NCBI GenBank assembly: GCA_913041535.1
Contig: CAJWJK010000001.1
Span: forward strand, 1-64,000
Length of the DNA stretch: 64,000 bases
Source: an uncultured Alphaproteobacteria bacterium
Lineage (GTDB): Bacteria; Pseudomonadota; Alphaproteobacteria; VGEJ01
Direction: 5' to 3'
Positions 26,106 through 34,272 of this stretch are shown piece after piece. The notes beneath the pieces were generated by a model, which did not search any database, was not told the origin of the DNA, and saw only the letters and a list, made by a program, of their open reading frames with translations. Each line of letters begins with the position of its first letter. Within the stretch, counting starts at the first letter, position 1. The translations under genes were made by a program, and so were the position numbers.

Positions 26106-27404
26106 ATGATGAAAAACCAGCTTTATACAAATGTGTCAGTATTCGATGGAGTTAGTAAAGGCACATATCTAGGCGAGGTGCTTATCCAAGGCAATCGAAT
26201 AAAAGCGGTAGTAAAGGGGAAGAATCAGATATCCAAAGAGGGTGCCGAGGTTATCGATGGTCAAGGCTCCACTTTGATGCCTGGCCTAGTAAATTGCCAC
26301 GGTCATATAAGCTACCCAAATCTTGGAGGTTCACTTAGTGATATAGGAGATATTCCTCCTGAGGAACATATGCTCCTGACAGTCCACAATGCTAAGACCA
26401 TGATTGATTATGGGTTCACCGCTGTGGTCAGTGCAGCGGCAGCTAAGCCAAGGCTTGACATAGTGTTAAGAAATGAGATTGAGGCGGGTCGTGTTCCTGG
26501 TCCAAGATTGCGTGCGTGCACGCCCCAGTTCAATACCACGGCGGGGCCATGGGATGCTCGTCAATTACACATGGATCACGCTACATTCGACGAAATAGCA
26601 GACGGGCCGATAGAATTTAGACGTAAGGTCCGAATGTACATTCGTGAAGGTGTGGATATGGTCAAGCTCTCCATTTCTGGAGATAATTTTTCTCGGGAGT
26701 TTGCGGGGGAGCAAGACACCACAATAAGCGAAGATGAAATTGCTGCTGCCACTGAGGTTGCACATTCGCGGGGCGTGAGGCTTTGTTCGCATTCTCGAAG
26801 TGATCAGTCAGTTTTACTCAGCATGAAATATGGTATTGAGATTATTCATCATGCTACCCATATTTCAGACCGAACCGTTGAGAAGTTGGGTAGGAAAAGC
26901 AGCAAGTTTTTTGTTTGCCCGGCTCTAGGAATAACGTACGCAACTGCATACGAGGCTCAAGACTGGGGTGTAGATGCAGACTATGTTGAGACTCGGTATC
27001 TGGTTCGTGAGTTTGAGTTGGGGTGCAAAATAGCTCGGAAATTAGTGGCTGCTGGTGTCAAGGTTTTGCCATTCGGTGACTACGGTGTAGCATGGAACCC
27101 GCTTGGCACTGATTCGCGAGATCTTGAGCACTTTGTTAACCAGGTTGGGTTTAGTCCAGCACAGACTTTAACAATGGCGACTAAATGGGGCGGAGAGTGC
27201 TATGCTGGTGTTGGCAACACCGTTGAGATTGGCGAAGTGAAGGAGGATTACCTTGCAGACCTTATTATGATTGACGGTGATCCACTTTCGGATATTACTT
27301 TGTTTCAAGACCAGGATAACTTTTTAATGATTATGAAGAATGGTGAGTATCATAAAAAACCGCGCAATCGCCGCATATCGCGGAAACAGAGGCAGGTGCG
27401 GTAA
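26106..27404 (+). CDS. metal-dependent amidohydrolase, array copy 3
   Basis: About 432 residues, the most divergent of the array: NCHGHISYPN (HGH instead of HSH), DMVKLSISGDN, LCSHSRSDQS, IEIIHHATHISD, LPFGDYGVAWNPLGTDSRD and YLADLIMIDGDPLSDITLF. Metal ligands are retained. The start is ATG 26106 or 26109. The C-terminal tail is lysine- and arginine-rich without the AAE ending (NRRISRKQRQVR). Divergence suggests a different substrate. Confidence 0.92.
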   Translation: MMKNQLYTNVSVFDGVSKGTYLGEVLIQGNRIKAVVKGKNQISKEGAEVIDGQGSTLMPGLVNCHGHISYPNLGGSLSDIGDIPPEEHMLLTVHNAKTMIDYGFTAVVSAAAAKPRLDIVLRNEIEAGRVPGPRLRACTPQFNTTAGPWDARQLHMDHATFDEIADGPIEFRRKVRMYIREGVDMVKLSISGDNFSREFAGEQDTTISEDEIAAATEVAHSRGVRLCSHSRSDQSVLLSMKYGIEIIHHATHISDRTVEKLGRKSSKFFVCPALGITYATAYEAQDWGVDADYVETRYLVREFELGCKIARKLVAAGVKVLPFGDYGVAWNPLGTDSRDLEHFVNQVGFSPAQTLTMATKWGGECYAGVGNTVEIGEVKEDYLADLIMIDGDPLSDITLFQDQDNFLMIMKNGEYHKKPRNRRISRKQRQVR

Positions 27405-27483
27405 AATATTTCGGGTTTGGGATTCTAATTCCCAACCGGTAGTTGCGGGTCATTGAAATCCGCATGAGGAAGGAGAACTACTA

Positions 27484-28776
27484 ATGTCAAATCAGCTTTT
27501 TACGAACGTTTCGATTTTTGATGGCAGCGGGAAAAAGCCGTTTGCTGGCGAGGTTTTGGTGCAAGGGAATCGCATCAAGAAGGTTGCGCGTGGTAAGACG
27601 AAGATTCGCCGTAATGGCGCAAAGGTAATTGATTGTGGCGGTGCCACGTTATTGCCAGGGTTCGTTGACTGTCATGCACATCTGGCATATTGCGATACCG
27701 CTACTTTGTTTGCTTTGGGCGATATTCCGCCAGAAGAGAATCAGCTTCTCGCAATGCACAACGCTAAGCTTTATATGGATCATGGTATAACTGCTGCTGT
27801 CAGTGCTGCTTCGAGCAAGCCTCGCACTGATATCGTTCTTCGGAATGAAATTAATTCAGGCCGTATTCCCGGTCCGCGACTGCGTGCGAGCACGCCGCAA
27901 TTTGTGACTACTGGTGGTCCATGGGACGCAAATCAAATGCACATGGAGCATGGGTCCTTTGAGATTGTAGCTGACGGTCCTGTGGAATTCCGCAAAAAGG
28001 TGCGGGAAATGATCCGTGAAGGGGTCGATATCGTAAAACTTGCTATTTCAGGAGACGCTTTTATTGAGCATACACCTGAGCACGCACACTCCTATAGTGA
28101 AGACGAGATTGCTGCTGCATGTGAGGTTGCGCATTCGCGCGGAAAACGGCTCGCTGCGCATTGCCGAGCTGATGCGTCGATACGTGCTGCCATTAAGCAT
28201 GGGATAACCTTTATTCATCATGCGGAACATGCGACAACTAGAACGCTTGACTTGCTTGAGAAAAACAAAAGTAAGCATTACGTTTGCCCGGCGATTGGTA
28301 TCATCTACGCTACTCTATATGAGGGGAGCGATTGGGGTGTTGATCACGAATACGCTGTAGCGCATCGGTTTGATAAGACACTTCAAATTGCGGCGAAGAC
28401 AACAAAAGAGATGTTCAAAAGAGGAATCAAGGTTATGCCATATGGTGATTATGGATTTGCCTGGAATCCTCAGGGGACAAATAATCGGGACCTTGAGCAT
28501 TTCGTTAATCTTATTGGTTTTACTCCAGCACAAACGCTGATGATGGCAACTAAGTGGGGGGGTGAAGCTTGGGCAGGCAGCGATCCTGTTGAAATGGGAG
28601 AGGTTAAGGAAGGCTATCTTGCAGACTTGATTGTGATCGATGGTGATCCAATTAAGGATATAACGCTGTTTCAGGATGCCGATAACTTCCTTATGGTTAT
28701 GAAAAACGGTGAGTATTATAAGGCGCCACAGCGGCGTCGTTCGGGGTCTCGCCGTCAGGTTGTTGCTGCAGAATAA
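27484..28776 (+). CDS. metal-dependent amidohydrolase, array copy 4
   Basis: 430 residues: DCHAHLAYCD (HAH), DIVKLAISGDAF, LAAHCRADAS, ITFIHHAEHATTR, MPYGDYGFAWNPQGT, YLADLIVIDGDPIKDITLF. An AAGGAGA ribosome-binding site is 7-8 nt upstream of ATG 27484. The first 30 residues are nearly identical to copies 1 and 2 (KKPFAGEVLVQGNRIKKV). The tail is basic (QRRRSGSRRQVVAAE). It is the last array gene, followed by a terminator-like hairpin. Confidence 0.92.
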   Translation: MSNQLFTNVSIFDGSGKKPFAGEVLVQGNRIKKVARGKTKIRRNGAKVIDCGGATLLPGFVDCHAHLAYCDTATLFALGDIPPEENQLLAMHNAKLYMDHGITAAVSAASSKPRTDIVLRNEINSGRIPGPRLRASTPQFVTTGGPWDANQMHMEHGSFEIVADGPVEFRKKVREMIREGVDIVKLAISGDAFIEHTPEHAHSYSEDEIAAACEVAHSRGKRLAAHCRADASIRAAIKHGITFIHHAEHATTRTLDLLEKNKSKHYVCPAIGIIYATLYEGSDWGVDHEYAVAHRFDKTLQIAAKTTKEMFKRGIKVMPYGDYGFAWNPQGTNNRDLEHFVNLIGFTPAQTLMMATKWGGEAWAGSDPVEMGEVKEGYLADLIVIDGDPIKDITLFQDADNFLMVMKNGEYYKAPQRRRSGSRRQVVAAE

Positions 28777-28790
28777 TTTCTGGCTATTGC

Positions 28791-28825
28791 GAAGGGGCGT
28801 TTCTGTATTTGCAGTGACGCCCTTC
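28791..28825 (+). terminator. putative terminator after amidohydrolase array
   Basis: GAAGGGGCGT (28791-28800) pairs with ACGCCCTTC (28817-28825), with one bulged G and a 16-nt loop, followed by GTTTATCT. It starts 15 nt after the stop of array copy 4. The T-run is short, so a weak terminator is likely. Confidence 0.55.
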
Positions 28826-29012
28826 GTTTATCTAAATCACGTGTCAGCCGTTGAGATAATGGGGCTTAGAATGTGTATATGACTTGTAGCACTGAATCCT
28901 GAGAAGGCGTTGAGTTGTTTGTGGGTTAGTTTGCAGGCGATAGCTGTTATCGGATGTAGCTACAATGGCGTCTCTGCTACGAAACGATGAGTAAAAACCT
29001 AGGAGAGGCATT

Positions 29013-29783
29013 ATGCGATCGATCGCAGGAAAAGTTGTCTGGGTCACCGGGGCAGGAACAGGGATTGGTCGTGCTGGGGCGCTATCGTTAGGTGGTTCAG
29101 GAGCAGAGCTTGCTCTGTCTGGTCGACGCGAGGAAAAACTAAACGAAACGGCGTCACAGGTGGAAAAGTTAGGAGGAAGGGCTTTAGTTGAGCCTCTGGA
29201 TGTTTCGGATGAAGCTGCGGTGGGTCAAGTAATTGAGCATATTTTAAAGCGTTTTGGTCGGATCGATATCCTTGTTCATAGTGCCGGCATAAATGTTCCT
29301 AATCGTACCTGGCGTGATTTGACGTCCGAAGCGTGGAACCGGGTTATAGATGTAGACTTGTCTGGGGCGTTCCACTGCGCGCATGGGGTGCTACCTATTA
29401 TGAGGAAACAGAGAGAAGGCCTAATCATAAACGTCGCATCGTGGGCAAGTCGTTATGTAAGCTACCTCAGCGGGCCCTGTTATACGGCTGCCAAGCACGG
29501 TATGTTAGCGTTAAGCCATAGTATAAATATTGAAGAAGGGCGTTACGGCATCAGATGTTGTGCGCTATGCCCAGGAGAGGTTGCGACTCCGTTGCTTGAG
29601 CAGCGACCAAAACCAGTCCCAAAGCAAGATACGGATCGGATGATCCAATGTGATGATATGGGGGAATTGATCTGCTTCGTTGCAAGTATGCACGAACGAG
29701 TATGTCTAAATGAAGTGCTTGTTTCTCCCACTTGGAACCGCAGTTATCAGGGCCATCCGGATACTCTGCCACCCAGGGACTAG
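29013..29783 (+). CDS. short-chain dehydrogenase/reductase
   Basis: A 256-residue classical SDR: VTGAGTGIGRAGALSL (TGxxxGIG cofactor motif), ALSGRREEKL (R suggests NADP preference, weak), LVHSAGIN (variant of NNAG), INVASWAS catalytic serine, and CYTAAKHG with Y and K of YxxxK. The substrate is unknown. GGAGAGG precedes the ATG. It starts a new transcription unit after the array terminator. Confidence 0.9.
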   Translation: MRSIAGKVVWVTGAGTGIGRAGALSLGGSGAELALSGRREEKLNETASQVEKLGGRALVEPLDVSDEAAVGQVIEHILKRFGRIDILVHSAGINVPNRTWRDLTSEAWNRVIDVDLSGAFHCAHGVLPIMRKQREGLIINVASWASRYVSYLSGPCYTAAKHGMLALSHSINIEEGRYGIRCCALCPGEVATPLLEQRPKPVPKQDTDRMIQCDDMGELICFVASMHERVCLNEVLVSPTWNRSYQGHPDTLPPRD

Positions 29784-29872
29784 AATAGAACGGTAGCATT
29801 AAGATAGAGATTTAGGCAGGGTGTCGGCGGCAGCCTAGCTTTGGATTAGTTGTGTGTGAAGGAGAGGGCTTG

Positions 29873-30799
29873 ATGACTTTGCGAGCAAATGAGCGAGTAG
29901 TTTATTTCAATGGGGAAATAATGCCCGAAAGCAAAGTTACAATATCGTTTCGTGACCGAAGTTTTCGTTATGGAGACGGTGCTTTTGATACGACTCGCAC
30001 TTTTGGACATCAAATTTTTAAGCTTAAGCCGCATATTGATAGATTCTTCAAAACCCTAAAGTACCTGGACCTTGATCCTGGCTTAAGTTCTCGACAGCTC
30101 ATGACTATAACTGAAGATGTTCTTGAGCGTAATCTTCACCTGCTTGATCAAGAGGATGATTATTGGGTGACTCAAAGGGTATCACGTGGTGTTGAAATTC
30201 CGGGCGGCGATGTGCATGAAGAAGGTGGAACTGTAGTTATCGTAGAGTGTACACCACTTCCATTTAAAGCCCGCGCGAGCTATTTTCGCGATGGTATAGA
30301 AGTTGGAGTACCATCCATCCGTCGCGCTGCACCCGATTCTATAAACCCAAGAGCAAAAACCCATAATTACCTTAATCTTCTTCTGGGCCATCAGGAGATT
30401 AGAAGATATAACCCCAAGGGTTGGGCGATTTTGCTTGATCATAACGGCAATCTTTGTGAGGGGGTAGGATCGAATCTTTTTGTCATTGAGGATGGTGTTA
30501 TTGCCACGCCACAAGACTTATTCGTCCTGTGTGGAATAAGTCGTGAAACTGTAATTGAACTTGCAAAGCAAAAAGGAATGCGCGTAGTCAAGAGGGATAT
30601 TGATTTGTACGATGCTTACAATGCTGATGAAATGTTTATTACATCAACAAGTTTTTGCATATGCCCAGTAAAGAGCATTAATGGCACAATAATTGGTAGC
30701 GGAGAGATTCCTGGGCCAATGACAACGAAACTCATTGAAGCATATAAAGAGCTAGTGGATTATGATTTTGTTGCGCAATACTTGAGATATTTGGACTGA
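29873..30799 (+). CDS. class IV aminotransferase (BCAT-like)
   Basis: A 308-residue fold-type IV PLP enzyme: VYFNGEIMPESKVTISFRDRSF, RYGDGAFDTTRTFG, the PLP-lysine region NPRAKTHNYLN, and LCEGVGSNLFVIEDGVI plus MFITSTSFCICPV. The group includes branched-chain and D-amino-acid aminotransferases and aminodeoxychorismate lyase; the substrate is unknown. ATG at 29873 follows AAGGAGAGG. A paralog of the same class is at 53999. Confidence 0.88.
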   Translation: MTLRANERVVYFNGEIMPESKVTISFRDRSFRYGDGAFDTTRTFGHQIFKLKPHIDRFFKTLKYLDLDPGLSSRQLMTITEDVLERNLHLLDQEDDYWVTQRVSRGVEIPGGDVHEEGGTVVIVECTPLPFKARASYFRDGIEVGVPSIRRAAPDSINPRAKTHNYLNLLLGHQEIRRYNPKGWAILLDHNGNLCEGVGSNLFVIEDGVIATPQDLFVLCGISRETVIELAKQKGMRVVKRDIDLYDAYNADEMFITSTSFCICPVKSINGTIIGSGEIPGPMTTKLIEAYKELVDYDFVAQYLRYLD

Positions 30800-30825
30800 G
30801 GATATTAAGAAAAGTGAGAAAAACC

Positions 30826-32133
30826 ATGGCTCTGCCCAATATTACGTTGGAAGCGGCTTTGGATGAAGCAGAGAAATCTTACATTACTTCAAACCCGGTA
30901 AGTAATACAAAATGGCGCAGTGCCTGTAAGGCTTTGCCAGGGGGGAATACCCGAAGTGTACTGTTCTTTGATCCATTTCCTGTTGTTATGGCACGCGCTG
31001 AAGGTGCGCGCCTCTGGGACTTAGATGGGCATAGGTATACAGATTTTCTGGGCGATTTTACCGCTGGACTCTACGGTCATTCCAATCCTGTTATCCAAGA
31101 TGCTGTCCGCAATGCTTTGAATGATGGAGTGTCTTTAGGTGCATCCAATATTTACGAGGAGCAGTTGGCACATGCGGTATGTGAGCGGTTCCCTTCGTTA
31201 GATTTGGTTCGCTTTACCAATTCGGGAACGGAAGCTAATTTGATGGCTGTATTAGCAGCAAGAGCAATTACCGGCCGTGACAAGGTTTTAGCGTTTGAAC
31301 GGGGCTACCACGGTGGCGTATTTGTGTTTAAGAAGGGTAATTCCCCCATCAATTTGCCAATTGACTGGGTAATGGCAAAGTATAACCAGGTAGAGGACAC
31401 ACTGGCAGTTATTGACGAGAACTCTACTGAATTAGCTGCTATTTTGGTTGAACCAATGATGGGCGCGGGGGGCTGTATTCCAGCAGATGGCGCCTTTATC
31501 GAATCTCTACGGGAACGTGCGAATAGATATGGGATCATACTTATCTTTGATGAAGTGATGACTTCCCGACTCGCCCCTGGAGGTTTGCAAGAGGTCTTTG
31601 GTGTCAATCCGGATATGACCACTTTGGGAAAATACATTGGTGGGGGCATGACGATTGGTGCATTTGGTGGGCGGCGTAGCATAATGGAAGAGTTCGATCT
31701 ACGGAAAGATGGGGCGCTATTCCACTCCGGTACGTATAACAATAACGTGCTTTCCATGGCGGCGGGAACAGCTGGCCTAACAAAGGTTTATACTCCCAGG
31801 GCTGCCAACGAACTGAATTCACGGGGGGATCATTTGCGCAAGCATCTGAACGCTCTGGCGGCTGATAGCCCTGTGCCGATGCAGGTAACAGGCCAAGGTT
31901 CAATGATGAATGTCCATTTCAGCACTACTTCTGTTATGCGACCCGAAGATGTTGATGATTGTGACGAAAATGCACTAAAACTATTTCATCTTGATATGTT
32001 GGCACGGGGAAAATACTTACCGCGCAGGGGTTTTATGAGCCTCTCGCTGCCGATTACAGACGAAGATATTGAGGAATTTGTTGCTGATGTTGAGGATTTT
32101 TTGGAAACTCGCGCATCTGTTCTCGGAATCTGA
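30826..32133 (+). CDS. class III aminotransferase (glutamate-1-semialdehyde aminomutase-like)
   Basis: About 435 residues. It has PGGNTRSVLFFDPFP near the N-terminus (typical of HemL-like members), RFTNSGTEANLMAVLAARA, FERGYHGG, IIFDEVMTSRLAPGG-like text (ILIFDEVMT) and the PLP lysine in TTLGKYIGGG. HemL converts glutamate-1-semialdehyde to ALA, but many HemL-like enzymes act on other omega-amino acids, and the context here is catabolic. ATG 30826 or GTG 30814 may be the start. It lies 27 nt after the class IV gene. Confidence 0.9.
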   Translation: MALPNITLEAALDEAEKSYITSNPVSNTKWRSACKALPGGNTRSVLFFDPFPVVMARAEGARLWDLDGHRYTDFLGDFTAGLYGHSNPVIQDAVRNALNDGVSLGASNIYEEQLAHAVCERFPSLDLVRFTNSGTEANLMAVLAARAITGRDKVLAFERGYHGGVFVFKKGNSPINLPIDWVMAKYNQVEDTLAVIDENSTELAAILVEPMMGAGGCIPADGAFIESLRERANRYGIILIFDEVMTSRLAPGGLQEVFGVNPDMTTLGKYIGGGMTIGAFGGRRSIMEEFDLRKDGALFHSGTYNNNVLSMAAGTAGLTKVYTPRAANELNSRGDHLRKHLNALAADSPVPMQVTGQGSMMNVHFSTTSVMRPEDVDDCDENALKLFHLDMLARGKYLPRRGFMSLSLPITDEDIEEFVADVEDFLETRASVLGI

Positions 32134-32136
32134 TGA

Positions 32137-32883
32137 ATGGCACCAGTTGTTTTGATCACAGGCGCTAGTCGGGGTATCGGGGCAGCTACCGCGGTTAAAG
32201 CTGCTTACGCTGGTTACGATGTCTGCATCAACTATTTAAATAGTGCTGATTCTGCAACTGCTGTGGCATCTAAAATTGAGGCACTGGGACGCCGTGCCCT
32301 TACGGTCCAAGCTGATACTGCAAAAGAGGACGATATTATTCGATTATTTGAAACAGTGGATCGTGATTTAGGTCGTCTTGACGCTTTGGTCAATAATGCT
32401 GGCATTACTGGAACAGGGTGTTTAATTGAAGACCTTTCGGGGTCCGATCTGAAGCGTGTTTTGATGACCAACCTTGCGGGTCCATTTATGTGTGCGCGTG
32501 AGGCTGTGAGTCGTATGGCGTTTAAGCACGGTGGTTCAGGGGGTGCGATTGTAAACATGTCCTCTGCTGCTGCAAAACTGGGTAGCCCGTTTGAATTTAT
32601 CCATTATGCGGCTTCTAAAGGTGGAATTGAAAGTCTAACAGTAGGCTTGGCGAAAGAGGTAGCGGCAGAGGGAATTAGGGTAAATGCCGTTCGCCCTGGC
32701 ATGATCAATACTGAAATACACGCGAGTGCTGGAATGCCTGATCGCTGTGAACGTATTGCTCCTACTGTGCCTATGAAGCGGGTCGGCACCCCAGAGGAGG
32801 TAGCTGATACAGTATTGTTCTTGCTGTCTGAGAAATCGTCATATGTTACGGGAACGATAGTTGATGTTTCAGGGGGTCGTTAA
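32137..32883 (+). CDS. short-chain dehydrogenase/reductase
   Basis: A 248-residue classical SDR starting 3 nt after the aminotransferase stop: LITGASRGIGAATAVKA, VNNAGITG, IVNMSSAAAKLG, HYAASKGGIESLT (YxxxK) and NAVRPGMI. Probably an NAD(P)-dependent reductase of unknown substrate, cotranscribed with the two upstream PLP genes. Confidence 0.92.
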   Translation: MAPVVLITGASRGIGAATAVKAAYAGYDVCINYLNSADSATAVASKIEALGRRALTVQADTAKEDDIIRLFETVDRDLGRLDALVNNAGITGTGCLIEDLSGSDLKRVLMTNLAGPFMCAREAVSRMAFKHGGSGGAIVNMSSAAAKLGSPFEFIHYAASKGGIESLTVGLAKEVAAEGIRVNAVRPGMINTEIHASAGMPDRCERIAPTVPMKRVGTPEEVADTVLFLLSEKSSYVTGTIVDVSGGR

Positions 32884-32956
32884 ATGATTCGTGCTAGATT
32901 TGGTGCGTGGTTCCAAGGTTGGTGGAGGCTACTGTGATTTGTAGAAGGAATCCGAA

Positions 32957-33937
32957 ATGAGAAACGTAGTTGTTACCTTTGATGCTCGACCTGAATCTCG
33001 TGAGGCGATTTTAGATGTGTTGAGCAGCGTGGCCAATGTTCATTATTTAACCGATCTTGATTCGACGGATCGATCCGATGTGCTGAGTCATGCAGATGCC
33101 CTCATTAGCCTTAACCCAGCTGGCGATCTAGCTGAGGGGGAGCTTGATCTAATATCTGGAGCTAAGCTTGTGCAGCTAATCGCTGCGGGCGTGGATTTTA
33201 TTCCCTTTCAGCAGTTGCCCGATAACTTGCTGGTTGCGTCGAATGCTGGGGGATGGTCAGAGCCAATAGCGGAGCATGCAGTTGCCATGGCGCTATCTGC
33301 AGCTAAGCGTCTATCTATACGACAAGCTGCTTTGGCAAAGGGTGATTTCAACCAAAATGGCCTTAATCTTACTCTAAAAGGTGGAGTGTTTGGTGTTGTT
33401 GGTTATGGGGGAATTGGCCGTGCTACTGGTCGTCTAATGCGTGGCCTTGGGATGAAAATTCATGCGGTAAATCGTTCAGGTTGTACAGAGGATGAGGTAG
33501 ACTTCGTTGGAAACTCCAGTTCCCTTCATTCGGTTTTGGAGAGAGCGGACGTTGTGCTTGTTTCAACGCCATTGACTAAAAGCACAGAAGGTTTGATTGG
33601 TGAATCCGAGTTAAGTGCAATGAAAGAAACTGCTATCCTGATCAATGTAGCGCGAGGCGAGATCATTGATGAAGGAGCATTGTACAAGCATCTCACTTTG
33701 AACCCGAACTTTACGGCATGTATAGATGCTTGGTGGGTCGAGCCGGTTAGGCATGGGGAGTTTCGTATGGACTATCCATTTCTTGAACTTCCAAATGTTA
33801 TTGGGTCTCCCCATAATTCATTTTCAATTCCGGGTGCTTTCTTTAATGCGGTGGGTCAGGCAGCAGAAAACGTTAAAAGGCTGTTGGACGGTGGTACGGT
33901 TGAAAATATTGTGCCTACTGGCGACATGTTTCGTTAG
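32957..33937 (+). CDS. D-isomer specific 2-hydroxyacid dehydrogenase
   Basis: 326 residues: GVVGYGGIGRATGRLMRGLG (NAD Rossmann motif), INVARGEIIDEGAL (catalytic arginine), DAWWVEPVR (glutamate) and GSPHNSFS (histidine), the catalytic triad of the family. It interconverts a 2-oxoacid and D-2-hydroxyacid with NAD(H). GAAGG lies before the ATG. A divergently coded FAD/Fe-S D-2-hydroxyacid oxidase lies at 34273-37143. Confidence 0.92.
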   Translation: MRNVVVTFDARPESREAILDVLSSVANVHYLTDLDSTDRSDVLSHADALISLNPAGDLAEGELDLISGAKLVQLIAAGVDFIPFQQLPDNLLVASNAGGWSEPIAEHAVAMALSAAKRLSIRQAALAKGDFNQNGLNLTLKGGVFGVVGYGGIGRATGRLMRGLGMKIHAVNRSGCTEDEVDFVGNSSSLHSVLERADVVLVSTPLTKSTEGLIGESELSAMKETAILINVARGEIIDEGALYKHLTLNPNFTACIDAWWVEPVRHGEFRMDYPFLELPNVIGSPHNSFSIPGAFFNAVGQAAENVKRLLDGGTVENIVPTGDMFR

Positions 33938-34057
33938 TTGATGTGGAGAAAATTGCTGAACCGAAAGGTTATGCTACTTGTACGTCACATTGATATTTAG
34001 TTTCATAACTGCTTGTAGAGATAGTCGTTGTAATTATATAGGGCAGTGCTCATTCGT

Positions 34058-34086
34058 TTGACAGTCGTGATACGCGACTGTAGCCT
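34058..34086 (+). promoter_or_regulatory. candidate rpmJ promoter with overlapping palindrome
   Basis: TTGACA (34058-34063) is followed after 17 nt by TAGCCT (34081-34086), a consensus -35 with a poor -10. The spacer holds a perfect 7-bp inverted repeat ACAGTCG (34061-34067) and CGACTGT (34075-34081), a possible operator. It lies 34 nt before the rpmJ ATG. Confidence 0.35.
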
Positions 34087-34119
34087 CTCGACTTCGTTAC
34101 TAAACCCGCCCATGGTGTC

Positions 34120-34245
34120 ATGAAAGTACTGAATTCACTGAAGTCAGCTAAACGCCGTCATCGCGACAATCGCGTGGTACGTCGTCGGGGGCGCGTTTAC
34201 GTCATCAATAAGACACGACGTAGGTTTAAAGCTCGCCAAGGCTAG
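34120..34245 (+). CDS. rpmJ: 50S ribosomal protein L36 (zinc-free form)
   Basis: 41 residues beginning [20 protein letters not shown] and ending with [17 protein letters not shown], the complete L36 length. The zinc-binding cysteines found in C+ forms are absent (RHRDNRVV), so this is the C-minus type normal for many alphaproteobacteria. It is a stand-alone gene between the hydroxyacid dehydrogenase and an opposing FAD oxidase. Confidence 0.97.
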   Translation: MKVLNSLKSAKRRHRDNRVVRRRGRVYVINKTRRRFKARQG

Positions 34246-34272
34246 TGGCGGTTTGTATTTCGGCAGGAAGTA

